Shown one piece after another: positions 18,084-25,695 of a stretch of DNA of 64,000 nucleotides. The first letter of the stretch is position 1. Every line of letters starts with the position of its first letter. The DNA comes from Candidatus Roseilinea mizusawaensis. GTDB lineage: Bacteria > Chloroflexota > Anaerolineae > J036 > Brachytrichaceae. The stretch covers positions 62,001-126,000 of the forward strand of contig JAEANN010000001.1 of NCBI GenBank assembly GCA_016841965.1, written 5' to 3'. Under the pieces are notes generated by a model. It saw only the letters and a program-made list of their open reading frames with translations. It searched no databases and was not told the origin of the DNA. The translations under genes and the position numbers were made by a program.

Positions 18084-19544
18084 CTACATGTCCCGCCACA
18101 AGCGCGCCGCCGCCTCACGCGTCCGGGCCAGCAAACGAACCGGATCAGCGTTCAACACGACATGATCGCGCTTCAACCAGCGCCCGGCGCACATCACACT
18201 GTGCACATGCGCTGCGTCACGCCACAGAATTAACTGATCGAATAGATTGTGGGCAGTGACAGGGGTCGGCAGATCGAGATCGATAGCGATCAAATCGGCG
18301 CTGTAGCCCGGCACAAGTGCGCCGACCGGCCCAGCAGCCCCCGCTCCCAGAGCCATGGACTGTGCGCCTTCGAGCGTGGCCATGCGCCAGACCACATGGC
18401 CGGGCATTGCGCCAGGATCGAGCAGGCGGGCTTTGTGGATGAGAAACGCACCGCGCAAAGTGGCGAAGAAATTGGCCACGTAGCCATCGGTGCCCAAGCC
18501 GAGCGTGGCGCCAGCAGCGCGCAACTCTGGGACAGGCGCAATGCCGCCGCCCACTTCACAATTTGAGAGCGGCATGGTGGTAATACGAATGGATCGCCGG
18601 CCTGCAATTTCGACCTCACGCGGCGAAAGCTGCACACACTGCGACGCCAGCGTGGTCCCATCCAAAATCCCTAGCGCCTCATAGTGCTCTAGGGTGCGAT
18701 GGCCATGCTGCTTCAGGCACTGCTCCGGCTCATAGGTTCCCTCTGCGCAGTGAAAGTGCAACAACGCATCGTGTTCGCGCGCCAGCGCATGCGCACGGCG
18801 GATAAAGGCATCGCTGCACGTGAATGTGGTGTGATGGCACATCGCGCCGAGCAACAGAGCCGGCGGCGCGCCGATTGAATTGTCTCCGGCGCGCGTCGTA
18901 TTCGGTCTGACATCGTCTTGTGGCGTCTGTTTTGCCGCTTCTGTTTTCTGCGCGCCGTGTTCTGTGTTCCGGCCCTTGCAATACGCGATGAACTCGACAT
19001 TCTCGCGCAGGCCCAGCTCGCCATTCTCACGACTGACACGCTCGGTAGCCTCGAAGCACAGCATACCGCGCAGTCCCCAGCGCTCCACGACTTCAGCCTG
19101 GGCAAACAGTCCGCCGGGGATGGCATTCGGCGCCTCCAGACAATCAAAGAAAGTGGTCACGCCGCTGTTGATCATGTCATAGCAGGCCAACTCCATCGCT
19201 GCGCGCAACATATCGTGATCCAGCCGGTCTTCGATGCGGCCCCACCAGAAATCGTTGAGAAAAGCCCAGAAGTCGGCCGGCGCGCTGTCGGTAGGAATGC
19301 CATGCGCCAACACGCCGTAGCAGTGGCGATGCGCGTCCACAAAGCCGGGCGACACGGCTTTGCCGCGCAGATCGCAAACAGTAGCATCGGGATACTCGGC
19401 CCGCAGCGCGTCGTTTGGGCCGGTGGCAACGATGCGTCCGCCGGCAACCAGCACGGCCTGATCTGGCTGTGGCGGCTCATCGGCAGAACGAATCAACCAG
19501 GACGAAAGAATCAACTCAGCAGCAGATTGGTCAAGAATCGACAT
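18084..19544 (-). CDS. Amidohydrolase, SsnA/chlorohydrolase-like
   Basis: A 486-residue metal-dependent hydrolase of the cytosine deaminase/ATZ-TRZ type. The first metal motif is VDAHRHCYG, the beta-5 His with catalytic Glu is in HFHCAEG, and the beta-8 Asp is in LGLGTDGYV. The beta-6 histidine expected in an A-H-C context is replaced by Gln (SQCVQLSPRE), so activity or specificity may be changed. A stretch of about 20 residues (region of positions 192-213) before MCHHTTFTCSDA is encoded by 7-bp repeats. It converges on the PTS operon. Substrate unknown. Confidence 0.85.
   Translation of the reverse strand: MSILDQSAAELILSSWLIRSADEPPQPDQAVLVAGGRIVATGPNDALRAEYPDATVCDLRGKAVSPGFVDAHRHCYGVLAHGIPTDSAPADFWAFLNDFWWGRIEDRLDHDMLRAAMELACYDMINSGVTTFFDCLEAPNAIPGGLFAQAEVVERWGLRGMLCFEATERVSRENGELGLRENVEFIAYCKGRNTEHGAQKTEAAKQTPQDDVRPNTTRAGDNSIGAPPALLLGAMCHHTTFTCSDAFIRRAHALAREHDALLHFHCAEGTYEPEQCLKQHGHRTLEHYEALGILDGTTLASQCVQLSPREVEIAGRRSIRITTMPLSNCEVGGGIAPVPELRAAGATLGLGTDGYVANFFATLRGAFLIHKARLLDPGAMPGHVVWRMATLEGAQSMALGAGAAGPVGALVPGYSADLIAIDLDLPTPVTAHNLFDQLILWRDAAHVHSVMCAGRWLKRDHVVLNADPVRLLARTREAAARLWRDM
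18915..18970. repeat. Heptamer array inside the amidohydrolase gene
   Basis: Eight 7-bp units on the + strand (GTCTTGT, GGCGTCT, GTTTTGC, CGCTTCT, GTTTTCT, GCGCGCC, GTGTTCT, GTGTTCC) lie inside the reading frame of the minus-strand gene. They encode a polar Thr/Gln/Lys-rich loop. Confidence 0.85.
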
Positions 19545-19642
19545 GACGACTCGGAATGAGCATGTGAGATTTTGAATTCCAGATTGGCGCGCCGGGCAAT
19601 TTTACAGGAGTGGACAACTGGCAATTTGGCCATGGTTACTGT

Positions 19643-19648
19643 TAAAAT
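19643..19648 (+). promoter_or_regulatory. -10-like box of rhodanese gene, leaderless type
   Basis: TAAAAT ends 6 bp before ATG 19655. No Shine-Dalgarno sequence is seen. Confidence 0.4.
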
Positions 19649-19654
19649 CGTGCC

Positions 19655-19978
19655 ATGCACGTGCCACAGATTGCGCCGCAGGAATACGCGCGATTGCGCA
19701 AAACAAGCAACCCACCTACACTGATCGATGTGCGCGAGCCGTGGGAGTTTGAACGTGCACGGATCGAAGAGGCAAAGCTGTTGCCTTTGGGTGACATTTT
19801 CGAGTGGGCGCGCACGTTGAACCCCAATAACGCCTACGTGGTGATGTGCCACCACGGCGTGCGCAGCGCCCAGGCGACCCTTGTTTTGCAGCGATTGGGC
19901 TTTCAGGACGTTCGCAATCTGAGCGGGGGCATCGACACTTGGGCGCGTGAGGTAGATTCGCGCGTGCCAATTTACTGA
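19655..19978 (+). CDS. Rhodanese-like domain protein
   Basis: A single-domain 107-residue sulfurtransferase. The family landmarks LIDVREPWEFERARI and the active-site loop CHHGVRS with Cys65 are present, followed by GGIDTW near the C-terminus. It probably carries persulfide sulfur in the cytoplasm. The next gene (GH3 protein) starts 5 bp after its stop, so the two are likely co-transcribed although their roles are not obviously linked. Confidence 0.92.
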   Translation: MHVPQIAPQEYARLRKTSNPPTLIDVREPWEFERARIEEAKLLPLGDIFEWARTLNPNNAYVVMCHHGVRSAQATLVLQRLGFQDVRNLSGGIDTWAREVDSRVPIY

Positions 19979-19983
19979 TCGCC

Positions 19984-22900
19984 ATGCACAGCCATTTGTC
20001 TCGCTGGATTGCCTTGATTGCGGCAGTCGCGATCGCTATCAGCGCTCTGGCAATACCTGACAATCCAGCGCTGGGCCAATCGCCAACGCCTGTTCCTCAA
20101 TCTCTCTGGCTGGAGCGAGCTAAAGCCATGATCGCCGGCATGAGCGTGAATCAGAAAGTGGGGCAACTGTTCCTGATCAGCTTCCCCGGCAACGATGTGC
20201 TGTCCGGCTCAGACATTGCCGACTTGATTATCAACTACCGCATTGGCGGGGTGCAGCTCAAAGCTGCCAACAACAACATTGTCAATGGGCCTGGCGTGCT
20301 GACTCAGGTCGCGGAGATGACTAACCGACTGCAACAGTTGGCTGCACAGTGGCCGATGCCTGAGATCGAGACCACACCCACACCAACGATCACCGTCACG
20401 CCGACGCCGACCGCACCCGCTCGCCGGGCGACGACTGCCCCCACCGGTAACAGTATCGCGGCAGCCACGCCAACATTCATACCGCTTTTCATCGCACTGA
20501 ATCAGGAGGGCGATGGCGCGCCATACTCCGAGATTACGCAGGGCCTGACGCCACTGCCCAGCCAGCTTGCGATTGGCGCAACCTGGCGGCCACAGAACGC
20601 ACAGATTGCTGGGCAGATTCTGGGCAGCGAACTGTCGCGCCTGGGCGTGAATGTGTTGTTTGGGCCGGTGCTGGATGTGATGGATACACCCAAGCCGGGC
20701 ACACCCGGCGACGCCGGCGTGCGCGTGTTTGGCGGCGACCCATATTGGGTTGGCAAGTTCGGCGCAGCATTTGCGCGCGGCGTGCGCGCGGGCAGCGAGA
20801 GCCGGATTGCCGTGGTCGCCAAACACTTCCCCGGCCTGGGATCGTCGGATCGCAACGTCAATGACGAGATTCCCACCGTCCAAAAATCGCTCGAACAACT
20901 CAAGCAGATTGAGCTGGCGCCGTTCTTTGCTGTCACCCAGATCAGCGCTCAGCCCAACGCAACAGCAGTTAGCAGTGACACCGGCGCAGTCGATGGTTTG
21001 CTGGTCTCGCATATCCGCTACCGCGGCTTTCAAGGCAACATCCGGGCCAGCACGCGGCCGGTCAGCCTGGACCCGCTGGCCTATCAGGCGCTGATGTCCC
21101 TGCCAGAGATCGCACCCTGGCGCACGGCAGGCGGAGTTACATTCAGCGACGCGCTGGGCGTGCGCGGCGTGCGCCGATTCTACGATCCACTCGACCTGTC
21201 GTTCAACGCGCGGCGTGTGGCGCAGGAAGCGTTCATGGCCGGCAACGATGTGCTGGTGCTGGGCAGCTTCGGCCTGTCGAACTCCTGGCCCGAACAACTC
21301 GCAAACATCAAAGACACCATTCAATTCTTCCGCGAACGATACGTCAGCGACCAGACGTTTGCTGCGCGCGTCGACACAGCCCTGACGCGCATCCTGGCGC
21401 TTAAACTCAAGCTATACCAGGGCGACTTCTCGCCAGAGGCGGCGCAGGTCGATGTGGAGGGGGCGGCGGAGATCAGCCCTTTCAGCGAAGCCGTGGCCGC
21501 AATCGCCAAAGAGAGTATCACCCTGCTATCGCCCAGCGCACGCGACCTGCCGGCTGTGCTGGGTCCGTCTCTCCGCAAAGATGAATCCATCGTTTTTATT
21601 ACCGATGACCGCGAGATCAGGGAATGCTCGCGCTGCGCGCCCTACCCGGCTATTCCTCGGACAGCGCTGCAAGACATCGCTCTCACCCTGTACGGGCCGC
21701 GCGCTACCGGCCAGGTGGACCCGGCGCGCGTGTCTTCATTCACCTTCGGCGATCTGGCCAACTTCCATGACCCTGTGACCGAGACTGCCACTGCAGATGC
21801 GACGCCAATGCCGATGCCGACTGCCCTTTCGACCAGCCCGGCAATCACGGATGCGTCGTCCATCACGAGCACGGCTATGCCGCCCTCGCTGGACATCCAG
21901 GAAGCAATAGAGAAAGCCGATCTGATCGTGTTTGCCATGCTTGATCTGAACACGCAGGCGCCATCGACGGCGTTGTTTCGAGATTTCCTGGCCCAACGCG
22001 CTGACGCGCTGCGCGAGAAGCGGGTGGTTGCGCTGGCATTCGGCGCGCCCTACTATCTCGACGCCACCGAGATCAGCAAACTGACGGCGTATTTCGCAGC
22101 GTATAGTCGCGCGCCAGCCTTTTTGGAAGCAGCGATTCGCGTGTTGTTTGGCGAAGTCCCACCGGCAGGCGCGCTGCCGGTATCGATCACGGCGCTCAAC
22201 TACTCCCTGCTTCTGCAAACCTCGCCCGATCCCAATCAGGTGATTCCGCTCACGGCGGCGGATGTGGTCACCGGATCGCAAGCCACACCCGGCCCCCTCC
22301 AACTGAAGGTGGGGGACAGCTTGCAACTGCGCGCCGGCCCGATCTACGACCGCAACGGGCATGTGGTGCCGGACGGCACGCCGGTGCAATTTGTGCTGGC
22401 CTATCCGCTCGAGCGCGTCGAACAACAACAACCGCCGGTGTCGACGCGCGACGGCGTGGCGGAAATGACGGTCGTTATCGAACGCAAAGGTCAACTGGAG
22501 ATCCGGGCCATCGCCGAGCCGGCCCAATCCTCCTATGTGATCAAAGTCAACATCGGGGATGACACCTCGTCGATCGAAACAATTCGGCCCACCCCTATGC
22601 CCACGCCAACAGCGGAGCCAACAAGCACACCGACGCCACAGCCAACATCTACACCCACTGCGGCGTCAGCGACACCTGAGACTGAATCTTCAAACGGCGG
22701 CGCATCAAGCCGGGCATCTGCACAAGGCTTTGTGCTGACCTTATTTGCATTGCTGGCGACAGGGCTGGCTGCCATACTTGCACTGGCGACCGTCACACCA
22801 ATCGATGTGACCTGGCGATGGCGCCTGGTGCTGTGGAGTTGGAGTGCGGGGTGGATCATGTATGTGCTGTACACCATCGGCACGCCCGGCATAGAGCGCA

Positions 22901-23016
22901 TTGCCGCTGCCTTCGGTTGGCTGGGAGCAGCAGTGGTTTCGGTCATGGCCTCGCTTATCGTACTGGCGCTGGGGCTGGTGTTTGCCGGCAGGCAACGGGC
23001 ACGCTCGGTAACGTGA
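19984..23016 (+). CDS. GH3 (NagZ-like) surface protein with altered catalytic loop
   Basis: A 1010-residue exported protein. The first 31 residues form a signal peptide. The N-terminal half is a GH3 barrel (ALNQEGDG, Lys280-His281 in KHFPG, probable nucleophile Asp389 in TFSDALGV), interrupted by a Thr/Pro-rich loop at about 130-165. NagZ enzymes use an Asp-Ser-His dyad after KHFPGHG; here the segment reads GLGSSDRNVNDEIP, so the dyad is missing. A GH3 C-terminal domain, a TPTPTP linker (about 870-905) and about three C-terminal membrane segments follow, which would anchor it at the surface. It may be a peptidoglycan-related hydrolase with a different mechanism, or a binding protein. Confidence 0.82.
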   Translation: MHSHLSRWIALIAAVAIAISALAIPDNPALGQSPTPVPQSLWLERAKAMIAGMSVNQKVGQLFLISFPGNDVLSGSDIADLIINYRIGGVQLKAANNNIVNGPGVLTQVAEMTNRLQQLAAQWPMPEIETTPTPTITVTPTPTAPARRATTAPTGNSIAAATPTFIPLFIALNQEGDGAPYSEITQGLTPLPSQLAIGATWRPQNAQIAGQILGSELSRLGVNVLFGPVLDVMDTPKPGTPGDAGVRVFGGDPYWVGKFGAAFARGVRAGSESRIAVVAKHFPGLGSSDRNVNDEIPTVQKSLEQLKQIELAPFFAVTQISAQPNATAVSSDTGAVDGLLVSHIRYRGFQGNIRASTRPVSLDPLAYQALMSLPEIAPWRTAGGVTFSDALGVRGVRRFYDPLDLSFNARRVAQEAFMAGNDVLVLGSFGLSNSWPEQLANIKDTIQFFRERYVSDQTFAARVDTALTRILALKLKLYQGDFSPEAAQVDVEGAAEISPFSEAVAAIAKESITLLSPSARDLPAVLGPSLRKDESIVFITDDREIRECSRCAPYPAIPRTALQDIALTLYGPRATGQVDPARVSSFTFGDLANFHDPVTETATADATPMPMPTALSTSPAITDASSITSTAMPPSLDIQEAIEKADLIVFAMLDLNTQAPSTALFRDFLAQRADALREKRVVALAFGAPYYLDATEISKLTAYFAAYSRAPAFLEAAIRVLFGEVPPAGALPVSITALNYSLLLQTSPDPNQVIPLTAADVVTGSQATPGPLQLKVGDSLQLRAGPIYDRNGHVVPDGTPVQFVLAYPLERVEQQQPPVSTRDGVAEMTVVIERKGQLEIRAIAEPAQSSYVIKVNIGDDTSSIETIRPTPMPTPTAEPTSTPTPQPTSTPTAASATPETESSNGGASSRASAQGFVLTLFALLATGLAAILALATVTPIDVTWRWRLVLWSWSAGWIMYVLYTIGTPGIERIAAAFGWLGAAVVSVMASLIVLALGLVFAGRQRARSVT

Positions 23017-23100
23017 GAATGTCTGTCGCAATGTGACCCGCGTGAGTGCGCCGCTCACTGACAGTCGATTGCCGACATTCACCAAGGAGTTGCATGAAGC

Positions 23101-23433
23101 ATGGACATCTTGAAACGCTTGTTCGGCGGGCCGGGCAAAGCCGCTCAAGGAGGCGACGCCAACGCCCTGATCTACTACGTGAAGGGCAACAAATGTGGCG
23201 CGATTACACGCGTGCGCATCGACAAGTACAACGAGCTGAGCCTTGATGATGACGGCGAGAACTACGTCGCACGCAAAGTAGTGGTGGACAACGTGTGCTA
23301 CGGCTCAGTTGAGATCGAGTTGCGCTTCGACGCCAATCGCAACGAAGTCAGCCGCAGGATCCAGGGCGGCGCGTTCGTGACGCGCGAGGAGTATGAAGCG
23401 TACCAGGCCAAACAGTCGGCCAAAGCGGTATAG
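23101..23433 (+). CDS. Small conserved-looking protein, unknown function
   Basis: A 110-residue soluble protein starting MDILKRLFGG, with two cysteines in GNKCGAIT and DNVCYG, a charged middle (DDDGENY) and an alpha-helical C-terminus. AAGGAG at 23084-23089 lies 11 bp before the ATG, which supports it being a real gene. I do not recognise the family; the two Cys segments could bind a metal, but this is speculation. Confidence 0.75.
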   Translation: MDILKRLFGGPGKAAQGGDANALIYYVKGNKCGAITRVRIDKYNELSLDDDGENYVARKVVVDNVCYGSVEIELRFDANRNEVSRRIQGGAFVTREEYEAYQAKQSAKAV

Positions 23434-23768
23434 AACGCCGAGATCGCAGATGAGCGCTGACACGCTCACACACGCAGTGTTCATCTGCGCTTATCAGGGC
23501 GCGCCACGTTCTATTCAAGGATCAAGCTCGTCGAGCGCGTTTGGGGACGTGATGCGCGCCGGCTGAGTCATACCAATAACGAACGAATGTCGCCGCAGGC
23601 CGGCAACGGCTCGGCGCCGGCAGCCGGAGCAGATCAACCAGTTGCTTGAGTGTGTCCCGATCAAGCGCCCCCAATTGCGCCCGCGCACGCCGACGCGACC
23701 CAGCGCATCTACTATCTCGGTCAAGTGCGCCGCCAAGTGCGCCGCCAAGTGCGCCGCCAAGTGCGCCG
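23434..23768. other. Intergenic region with 12-bp tandem repeat
   Basis: 335 bp between the 110-residue gene and the RraA-like gene. It holds the hairpin at 23445-23489 and a GTGCGCCGCCAA repeat at 23725-23770. A minus-strand frame from GTG 23772 (85 codons, overlapping the RraA stop) is open but its composition looks like repeat-derived noise. Confidence 0.6.
23445..23489 (+). terminator. Possible terminator hairpin
   Basis: Arms CGCAGATGA (23445-23453) and TCATCTGCG (23481-23489) are perfectly complementary and enclose a 27-bp loop that can extend the stem imperfectly. There is no T-run, so efficiency is doubtful. Confidence 0.35.
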
Positions 23769-23770
23769 TC
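23725..23770. repeat. 12-bp tandem repeat GTGCGCCGCCAA
   Basis: Three exact units and a partial fourth lie directly beyond the stop codon of the RraA-like gene. Confidence 0.9.
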
Positions 23771-24650
23771 ACCAGGTTCGTTCTTTCAGCAACTCTTGAA
23801 TGGCGTCGCGCGGCACCGGCAACTCGTCGATATGCGCTTCGAGCCAGTGTGAGAAATCTTGTTCGATGGGGTCTGTCCAGCGATCGTCAATCTGGCCGGG
23901 GGTGTAGACGCCCTCGGCCAGGCGCTGTTTGCCAAAGCGGTCGCGCAAGTGGATCAGCTCGCAGGTCTTCACCACTTTCTCGACCAGATGCGCCGGAATG
24001 AAGATAACGCCATCTTCGCGGCCCAGCACGACATCGCCCGGCATGACGGTGACCTGTCCAATGCGCACCGGACAGTTGATGCCCATCAGCATGATCGTGG
24101 GCGAGGCATAGGTGGGGTGAACGCCGCGCACAAAGCTGGCAAAGCCGGCCAGGGCCTTGATGCCATCCAGATCACGCACGGCAGCGTCGTGCACCACGCC
24201 GTTGCCAGATTTGGCATGAATGGCAGTGGCCAGGTTGTCGCCGATGATGGGGCCTTGCTCAATCTTGCCGTATACGTCGGCGACGTACACATCGCCGGGC
24301 ACAAGCAGATCGATGGGCCACGAAATCTGATCGCCGATGCAGCCGGCTGCGGCGCCGCGTTCTTCCATGAGGGCGCGCAGGTTGGGCCGGCGCGGCATGT
24401 ACATGGCAGTCAGCGCGCGGCCGGCCAACACTTCGCCGGGGTGCGTGCGCATCCAGCCGCCTTCGTACTGGTGGTGATAGCCCTCGTTGCACAGCACGCC
24501 CCACGCAGCAGTGACGGTGATGTTACGCGCGCGGGCAATGAGTGTATCGGGCACTTTGGGCCGGCCATCGGCAAAACGCTCGCCGCGCCATTCACGGGTG
24601 TAGTCGATCAGTTCTTCGGGCGTCAGATTGAAGGGGCAATACTTCTGCAT
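23769..24650 (-). CDS. RraA/HMG-aldolase-family protein
   Basis: A 293-residue protein of the RraA-like superfamily (4-hydroxy-4-methyl-2-oxoglutarate aldolase and relatives). The hallmark stretch GAAAGCIGDQISWPIDLLVPG and the following GDNLATAIHAKSGNG are visible, and CPVRIGQVTVMPGDVVLGRED gives the metal/substrate-site end of the fold. ATG 24650 is preceded by AGGAG at 6 bp. It is cotranscribed with an amidohydrolase and lies divergent from a GH2 glycosidase, so it is more likely catabolic than an RNase E regulator. Confidence 0.87.
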   Translation of the reverse strand: MQKYCPFNLTPEELIDYTREWRGERFADGRPKVPDTLIARARNITVTAAWGVLCNEGYHHQYEGGWMRTHPGEVLAGRALTAMYMPRRPNLRALMEERGAAAGCIGDQISWPIDLLVPGDVYVADVYGKIEQGPIIGDNLATAIHAKSGNGVVHDAAVRDLDGIKALAGFASFVRGVHPTYASPTIMLMGINCPVRIGQVTVMPGDVVLGREDGVIFIPAHLVEKVVKTCELIHLRDRFGKQRLAEGVYTPGQIDDRWTDPIEQDFSHWLEAHIDELPVPRDAIQELLKERTW

Positions 24651-24718
24651 GCCAGCTCCTGTTCGTTCAGCTTTTCGAGATGGCGTTGGGATCAAACGAT
24701 GACACACACTCGCCAGGT

Positions 24719-25618
24719 TCAGTGTTCGGGCGCTTTGGCCGGCCCAACCAGGCGCAGCGCATTGCCCCGGTAGATTTTTGCCAGCACCTCCTGCGACAAG
24801 CCCAGACCGTTCAGCAGCTCCTGATGCCGATTGTCGAAGTAATCCCGCCCATACAGGATGCGATCTTGAAACTCGATGAGGAAATCTTTGGTGAATGCGG
24901 GGTCGCGTGAGAGGGCCGTGTGACCTGAGCCGGCCGAGATATCGGCGTACAGGTTGGGATATTCGCGGAACATCTGGATGATCTTGCCGCCGGGCATAAC
25001 CGGGCCGGTTGGATAAGGCACTTTGTCATGCTGATTGTCGCCGGAGATATGCGCCCAAAAGCCGGGCGCATGGCCGATGAAGTTGGTTTGCGGGCAAGAT
25101 CGGACAGCACGCTCGAACGGCTCGATGCCACCGCCATACCACCAGTTTGGGCGGGGATACTTGCGGCCGGTGCTGAACTCGTAGTCGATGTGCACCACCA
25201 CCGGCAGCCCTTTCTCGCCGCAGAATCGAAACAGGCGCAGCGCGTCCAGATCGTCATACATCATGCGCAGCTTCAATTCGCCGCACACTTGCGCGCCATG
25301 AATCTCGATGGCGGCGTGAAGCCGGTCAATCGCATCGGGCCGGCGCGGGTCGGGGCAAAAGCCCAACACGAACTTGTCCGGCGCAGCGCGCTTGTAAGCA
25401 AGCGTCTTGCGCAAAGGGATCGGGCCTCCGGCGCCGACCAGCGTGTCTTCGGGCGACAAGACATGGTTGTATTCAGGATCGTACTCGTCCGACGGGCACT
25501 CCCAGGTCAGTAGCCACGTCTGGTCGATGTTGAACTGCGCCATATTCGCCAGAAAGCGCTCCAGGGTGTGGCCGTGCCAGTCGGGATGATTGTGCGAATC
25601 GATGATCTGTGCAGACAT
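24719..25618 (-). CDS. Amidohydrolase-2 family metal hydrolase
   Basis: A 299-residue TIM-barrel hydrolase or decarboxylase. The metal-site residues are visible in order: IIDSHNHPDWHG, VVVHIDYEFSTG, NFIGHAPGFW and the Asp in LYGRDYFDN. ATG 25618 has AGGAGG 7 bp upstream. It is first in a minus-strand pair with the RraA-like gene (68 bp apart). Amidohydrolase-2 and RraA-like enzymes often act together on aromatic or keto-acid degradation products; the substrate here is unknown. Confidence 0.87.
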   Translation of the reverse strand: MSAQIIDSHNHPDWHGHTLERFLANMAQFNIDQTWLLTWECPSDEYDPEYNHVLSPEDTLVGAGGPIPLRKTLAYKRAAPDKFVLGFCPDPRRPDAIDRLHAAIEIHGAQVCGELKLRMMYDDLDALRLFRFCGEKGLPVVVHIDYEFSTGRKYPRPNWWYGGGIEPFERAVRSCPQTNFIGHAPGFWAHISGDNQHDKVPYPTGPVMPGGKIIQMFREYPNLYADISAGSGHTALSRDPAFTKDFLIEFQDRILYGRDYFDNRHQELLNGLGLSQEVLAKIYRGNALRLVGPAKAPEH

Positions 25619-25695
25619 ATCTTCTCCTCCTGTGACCCCGCTGGAGTATAACTTTAGGGCGTCGCTCACATACAATTATCGGGAGAGAAAAACCG

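Noticed and set aside
20370-22670. TPTPTP-encoding stretches as repeat elements
   Set aside because: These are codon-level low complexity of Thr/Pro linkers, with no exact DNA unit.
23515-23772. 85-codon minus-strand frame starting at GTG overlapping the RraA stop
   Set aside because: Start overlap is suggestive of coupling, but the N-terminus is pure AHLA repeat and the rest shows no family; kept only as intergenic.
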